This document shows positions 60,742 through 64,000 of a stretch of 64,000 nucleotides of DNA, one piece after another (the first letter of the stretch is position 1; each line of letters opens with the position of its first letter). Below the pieces are notes generated by a model. The model did no database searches. It saw only the letters and a list, made by a program, of their open reading frames with translations, and was not told the origin of the DNA. The translations under genes were made by a program, and so were the position numbers. The stretch comes from Ancylobacter polymorphus (GTDB lineage Bacteria; Pseudomonadota; Alphaproteobacteria; Rhizobiales; Xanthobacteraceae). Location: contig NZ_CP083239.1 in assembly GCF_022836935.1 (NCBI RefSeq), forward strand, positions 62,001-126,000, read 5' to 3'.

Positions 60742-61623
60742 ATGTGCGGCATTGTCGGCCTGTTCCTGAAGCAGCCGAAGCTGGAGCCGGAACTCGGCGC
60801 TCTGCTTTCGCAGATGCTCGACATCATGTGCGACCGGGGGCCGGATTCGGCCGGATTCGCGGTTTATGGCGGTGGCACGCCGGGCTTCGTGAAGCTGACG
60901 CTGCGCGGCCCCGCCGGCACCGATTTCGCCGCGCTCGGCGAGAAGCTCGGCCATCCCATCCTTCCCCGCGACACCCATGGCGTGCTGAACGTGCCGGTGG
61001 CGGAGGAAGCGAGCGTCCGCGCCGCACTCGCCCGCCTCGCGCCCGAGCTGCGCGTGGTGGGGGCCGGCACCCGCATGGAACTGTACAAGGAAGTCGGTCT
61101 GCCCGCCGATGTGGCGAAGCGCTTCAAGCTGGAAGAGATGAGCGGCACCCACGCCATCGGCCACACCCGCATGGCGACGGAAAGCGCCGTGACCACGGAC
61201 GGCGCCCATCCCTTCTCCACCGGGCCGGACCAGTGCCTGGTGCACAATGGCTCGCTGTCCAACCATGCCGGCGTGCGCCGCCTGCTCGCCCGCGAGGGGC
61301 TGCCGGTGACGACGGAGAACGACAGCGAGGTCGCCGCCGCCTACCTCACCTACCGCATGCGTGGGGGCGATACGCTGGGCGAGGCGCTGGAGCATTCGCT
61401 GGGCGACCTCGACGGCTTCTACACCTTCGTCGTCGGCACGGAGAGCGGCTTCGGCGTGCTGCGCGACCCCATCGCCTGCAAGCCCGCCGTCATGGCGGAA
61501 ACCGACGATTATGTCGCCTTCGCCTCCGAATACCGGGCGCTGGCCGGCCTGCCGGGCATCGAGACCGCGCGGGTGTTCGAGCCGGAGCCGGCCAAGGTCT
61601 ATTTCTGGGATCGCGCCGCATGA
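60742..61623 (+). CDS. mgsA: N-methylglutamate synthase subunit A (class II glutamine amidotransferase, GlxB-like)
   Basis: This 293-residue Ntn-type amidotransferase has the catalytic Cys at position 2 (MCGIVGLFLKQP), CDRGPDSAGFAVYG, and the LVHNGSLSNHAGVRRLL and TENDSEVAAAYLTYRM motifs that bind glutamine. It supplies ammonia or handles the gamma-glutamyl donor in the synthase. Its stop overlaps the next gene by 3 bases. GlxB of Rhizobium is the same family; the gmaS-like gene after mgsC makes mgsA the better name. Confidence 0.87.
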   Translation: MCGIVGLFLKQPKLEPELGALLSQMLDIMCDRGPDSAGFAVYGGGTPGFVKLTLRGPAGTDFAALGEKLGHPILPRDTHGVLNVPVAEEASVRAALARLAPELRVVGAGTRMELYKEVGLPADVAKRFKLEEMSGTHAIGHTRMATESAVTTDGAHPFSTGPDQCLVHNGSLSNHAGVRRLLAREGLPVTTENDSEVAAAYLTYRMRGGDTLGEALEHSLGDLDGFYTFVVGTESGFGVLRDPIACKPAVMAETDDYVAFASEYRALAGLPGIETARVFEPEPAKVYFWDRAA

Positions 61624-62345
61624 ACTTCTCGCTGAAGCCTGCCACCGCCGAGGGCGAAACCCTCGTCGACCTCGCCACCACCCCGCTGCGCGACTTGAAC
61701 GGCGCGCTGCACAAGCTGGCGCCCGACACCAATCAGACTCTGTGGAAGATCGCCCATCCCGCCGGCCGCCACGCCATCGCCGCCGGGCTCGATGTGCCGG
61801 TCACGGTCGAGATCGACGGGCCGGTCGGCTATTACTGCGCCGGCATGAACAAGCAGGCGCGCGTCATCGTGCACGGCAATGCCGGCGTCGGCGTCGCCGA
61901 GAACATGATGAGCGGCTTTGTCCATGTGAAGGGCGACGCCAGCCAGGCCGCTGGCGCCACCGCCCATGGCGGGCTGCTGATCATCGACGGCAACGCCTCC
62001 GCCCGCTGCGGCATCTCGATGAAGGGCATCGACATCGTGGTGAAGGGCTCGGTCGGCCATATGAGCGCGTTCATGGCGCAGGCCGGCACCCTCACCGTGC
62101 TGGGCGATGCCGGCGAGGCGCTGGGCGACTCTCTCTATGAGGCCAAGCTGTTCGTGCGCGGCTCCGTCGCCTCGCTCGGTGCCGACTGCATCGAGAAGGA
62201 GATGCGCGAGGAGCACAAGGCGCTGCTGGCCGAGAAGCTCAAGGCGGCCGGCATCCTCGGCGAGGTCGATATCGCGGAATTCCGCCGCTACGGCTCGGCC
62301 CGCACGCTCTACCATTTCCACGTCGACAACGTGTCGAGCTACTGA
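61620..62345 (+). CDS. mgsB: N-methylglutamate synthase subunit B (GXGXG domain, GlxC-like)
   Basis: This 241-residue protein is a beta-helix with the GXGXG repeat fold of glutamate synthase (VTVEIDGPVGYYCAGMNKQA, VIVHGNAGVGVAENMMSGFV, VKGDASQAAGATAHGGLLII and IVVKGSVGHMSAFMAQAGTL). It has no catalytic site of its own and acts as the structural centre. It overlaps mgsA, and mgsC follows after 7 bases. Confidence 0.88.
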   Translation: MNFSLKPATAEGETLVDLATTPLRDLNGALHKLAPDTNQTLWKIAHPAGRHAIAAGLDVPVTVEIDGPVGYYCAGMNKQARVIVHGNAGVGVAENMMSGFVHVKGDASQAAGATAHGGLLIIDGNASARCGISMKGIDIVVKGSVGHMSAFMAQAGTLTVLGDAGEALGDSLYEAKLFVRGSVASLGADCIEKEMREEHKALLAEKLKAAGILGEVDIAEFRRYGSARTLYHFHVDNVSSY

Positions 62346-62352
62346 GGGCGCG

Positions 62353-63690
62353 ATGACCGACCACAGCCACACCCCGCGCACCACGCCGCGCTCTTCCGCC
62401 ACCTTCGACGACTACACGCTTTCGGAAATCCGCCGCGCGGCGGCGACCGGCATCTACGACATTCGTGGCGGCGGCGCGAAGCGCAAGGTACCGCATTTCG
62501 ACGACCTGCTGTTCCTCGGCGCCTCCATGTCGCGCTACCCGCTGGAAGGCTACCGCGAGAAGTGCTCCACCGAGGTCGTGCTCGGCACCCGCTTCGCCAA
62601 GAAGCCGATCGAGCTGAAAATCCCGATCACCATTGCCGGCATGAGCTTCGGCTCGCTCTCGGCCAATGCCAAGGAAGCGCTGGGGCGCGGGGCGTCCGCC
62701 ATGGGCACCTCCACCACGACAGGCGACGGCGGCATGACCAATGAGGAGCGCGGGCATTCCACCCAGCTCGTCTACCAGTACCTGCCCTCGCGCTACGGCA
62801 TGAACCCGGACGACCTCAAGCGCGCTGATGCCATCGAGGTTGTGGTCGGCCAGGGCGCCAAGCCCGGCGGCGGCGGCATGCTGCTCGGCCAGAAGATCAC
62901 CGAGCGCGTCGCCGCCATGCGCACCCTGCCCGTCGGCATCGACCAGCGCTCCGCCTGCCGTCACCCGGACTGGACCGGGCCGGACGATCTTGAGATCAAG
63001 ATCGAGGAGCTGCGCGAGATCACCGATTGGGAAAAGCCGATCTATGTGAAGGTCGGCGCCGCCCGCCCCTATTACGACACGGCCCTCGCCGTGAAGTCCG
63101 GCGCCGATGTGGTGGTGGTCGACGGCATGCAGGGCGGCACCGCGGCGACGCAGGAAATCTTCATCGAACATGTCGGCATTCCGACACTCGCCGCCGTGCG
63201 GCAGGCGGTGAAGGCGCTGCAGGACCTCGGCATGCACCGCAAGGTGCAGCTCGTCGTCTCCGGCGGCATCCGCAACGGGGCGGACGTGGCCAAGGCGCTG
63301 GCGCTCGGCGCCGATGCGGTGGCGATCGGCACGGCGGCCCTCGTGGCGCTGGGCGACAACGACCCGCACTGGGCTGCCGAGTACGAAGCGCTCGGCACCC
63401 GTCCCGGCGCCTATGACGACTGGCATGAGGGCCGAGATCCCGCCGGCATCACCACGCAGGATCCCGAGCTGATGAAGCGGCTCGACCCGGTGGCGGCCGG
63501 TCGGCGCCTCGCCAATTATCTCGCCGTGCTGACGCTGGAGTGCCAGACCATCGCCCGCGCCTGCGGCAAGAGCCATGTGCACAATCTGGAGCCGGAAGAC
63601 CTCGTCGCGCTGACCATCGAGGCCGCCGCCATGGCCAATGTGCCGCTGGCCGGCACCGACTGGATACCGGGCCGCAACGGCGGTTTCTGA
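62353..63690 (+). CDS. mgsC: N-methylglutamate synthase subunit C (FMN-binding, GlxD-like)
   Basis: This 445-residue subunit is the FMN-binding TIM-barrel of the glutamate-synthase family (IPITIAGMSFGSLSANAKEA, GTSTTTGDGGMTNEERGHS, GAKPGGGGMLLGQKITERVA and VVDGMQGGTAATQE, then VSGGIRNGADVAKALALGAD). In NMG synthase it makes N-methylglutamate from methylamine and glutamate. The ATG at 62353 follows GAGGGCGCG. A B-type repeat follows its stop, before the gmaS-like gene. Confidence 0.88.
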   Translation: MTDHSHTPRTTPRSSATFDDYTLSEIRRAAATGIYDIRGGGAKRKVPHFDDLLFLGASMSRYPLEGYREKCSTEVVLGTRFAKKPIELKIPITIAGMSFGSLSANAKEALGRGASAMGTSTTTGDGGMTNEERGHSTQLVYQYLPSRYGMNPDDLKRADAIEVVVGQGAKPGGGGMLLGQKITERVAAMRTLPVGIDQRSACRHPDWTGPDDLEIKIEELREITDWEKPIYVKVGAARPYYDTALAVKSGADVVVVDGMQGGTAATQEIFIEHVGIPTLAAVRQAVKALQDLGMHRKVQLVVSGGIRNGADVAKALALGADAVAIGTAALVALGDNDPHWAAEYEALGTRPGAYDDWHEGRDPAGITTQDPELMKRLDPVAAGRRLANYLAVLTLECQTIARACGKSHVHNLEPEDLVALTIEAAAMANVPLAGTDWIPGRNGGF

Positions 63691-63702
63691 GGGGTCTGGC
63701 AG

Positions 63703-63800
63703 CCGTCATCCCGGCCGGAGGCGTAGCCGCAGAGCCGGGATCGCGTGCCTGATTGTTTCGCGATCCCGGACACGGCCTGACGGCCGTTCCGGGATGACGG
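63703..63800. repeat. B-type palindromic repeat, copy 3
   Basis: CCGTCATCCCGG and CCGGGATGACGG are the same 12-bp arms as the copies at 9188 and 9851. Inside, GAGCCGGGATCGCG and CGCGATCCCGGACAC pair around ATTGTTT. It lies between mgsC and the gmaS-like gene. Confidence 0.85.
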
Positions 63801-63890
63801 AACGGTGGGACGAAGGGCAAGGAACGGCCCTGAAAATGCATTCACCAACGAGCCCGAACGGGCCGGGGAACAGCGAAACCGGATAGCACC

Positions 63891-64000
63891 ATGGCCACTG
63901 ATCTTGCCCAAGCCGATCTGAAACATGCCGCCAAAGAGCTCGGCATCACCTATTTCCTGATCTCCTATGTCGACCTGTTCGGCGCGCTCCGGGCCAAGCT
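63891..64000 (+). CDS. gmaS: Glutamine-synthetase-family protein, probable gamma-glutamylmethylamide synthetase (5' end only)
   Basis: The 36 visible codons (MATDLAQADLKHAAKELGIT, then FLISYVDLFGALRAK) match the N-terminus of glutamine-synthetase type III-like proteins, with GmaS as the member expected beside mgsABC. GmaS joins glutamate and methylamine to gamma-glutamylmethylamide. The catalytic part is outside the window, so GlnT or another relative is possible. The gene is 90 bases after the B-type repeat. Confidence 0.7.
   Translation, partial: MATDLAQADLKHAAKELGITYFLISYVDLFGALRAK

Noticed and set aside
1..64000. Mobile elements, prophage, tRNA and rRNA genes
   Set aside because: I found no transposase, integrase or phage protein, and no tRNA-like cloverleaf or rRNA sequence. 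The only repeated DNA is the small palindromes.

Overview
The window is GC-rich, densely coding DNA with short gaps, 4-bp start/stop overlaps and no rRNA, tRNA, phage, transposase or CRISPR genes. It looks like a chromosomal segment of an alphaproteobacterium of the order Hyphomicrobiales (Rhizobiales). A Xanthobacteraceae-type facultative methylotroph (Ancylobacter, Starkeya or Xanthobacter) is a reasonable guess. That guess rests on the style of the dispersed palindromic repeats, the NadQ-type control of nadABC, BioMNY biotin uptake and the methylamine (N-methylglutamate) genes. It is inference, not a database result.

Layout. 1-2.8 kb: RND efflux permease (cut by the window edge) and its membrane-fusion partner. 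3-8.8 kb: a complete ydcSTUV-patD type operon for polyamine uptake and gamma-aminobutyraldehyde oxidation. 8.8-10.1 kb: a non-coding block with four A-type and two B-type palindromic repeats. 10.1-16.7 kb: acyltransferase with ferredoxin reductase, a LysR regulator, adenine deaminase, an aldo/keto reductase and a DeoR regulator. 16.8-21.9 kb: a tetR-bioM-bioN-bioY-acyl-CoA ligase-thiolase operon, divergent from an EamA exporter. 23-30.4 kb: NadQ-like regulator, two small unknown proteins, a FitAB-like toxin-antitoxin pair whose toxin is frameshifted, and nadA-nadB-nadC behind two NadQ-like operators. 30.6-34.5 kb: tandem glycine riboswitch controlling a DadA-type dehydrogenase, then a BCCT choline/betaine transporter. 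34.8-39.9 kb: Rrf2 with a thioredoxin-reductase-like protein, a copper ATPase with CsoR and two operators, and a LysE exporter. 40-47.9 kb: malonyl-CoA synthetase, exported GH5 and GH1 glycosidases around a GntP permease, and an orphan ACP-ketosynthase pair. 48-64 kb: LysR, soxBDAG (or mgdABCD), purU, folD, a flavin oxidase, sthA, an XRE-cupin regulator, mgsABC-type N-methylglutamate synthase, and the first 110 bases of a glutamine-synthetase-like gene (probably gmaS).

How the genes fit together. The right end holds most of the indirect methylamine pathway: GmaS and MgsABC would load methylamine onto glutamate, the heterotetrameric SoxBDAG/MgdABCD enzyme would release the methyl group to tetrahydrofolate, and FolD with PurU would oxidise it to formate. 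Betaine import, sarcosine oxidation and glycine-sensing control of a D-amino-acid/glycine dehydrogenase form an overlapping methylated-amine and glycine theme. The most distinctive observations are the frameshifted toxin at its DxN motif, the near-perfect operator-like palindrome before mgsABC, the paired NadQ-like operators, the biotin-uptake operon carrying a thiolase that lacks its second catalytic cysteine, and the tandem block of palindromic repeats.
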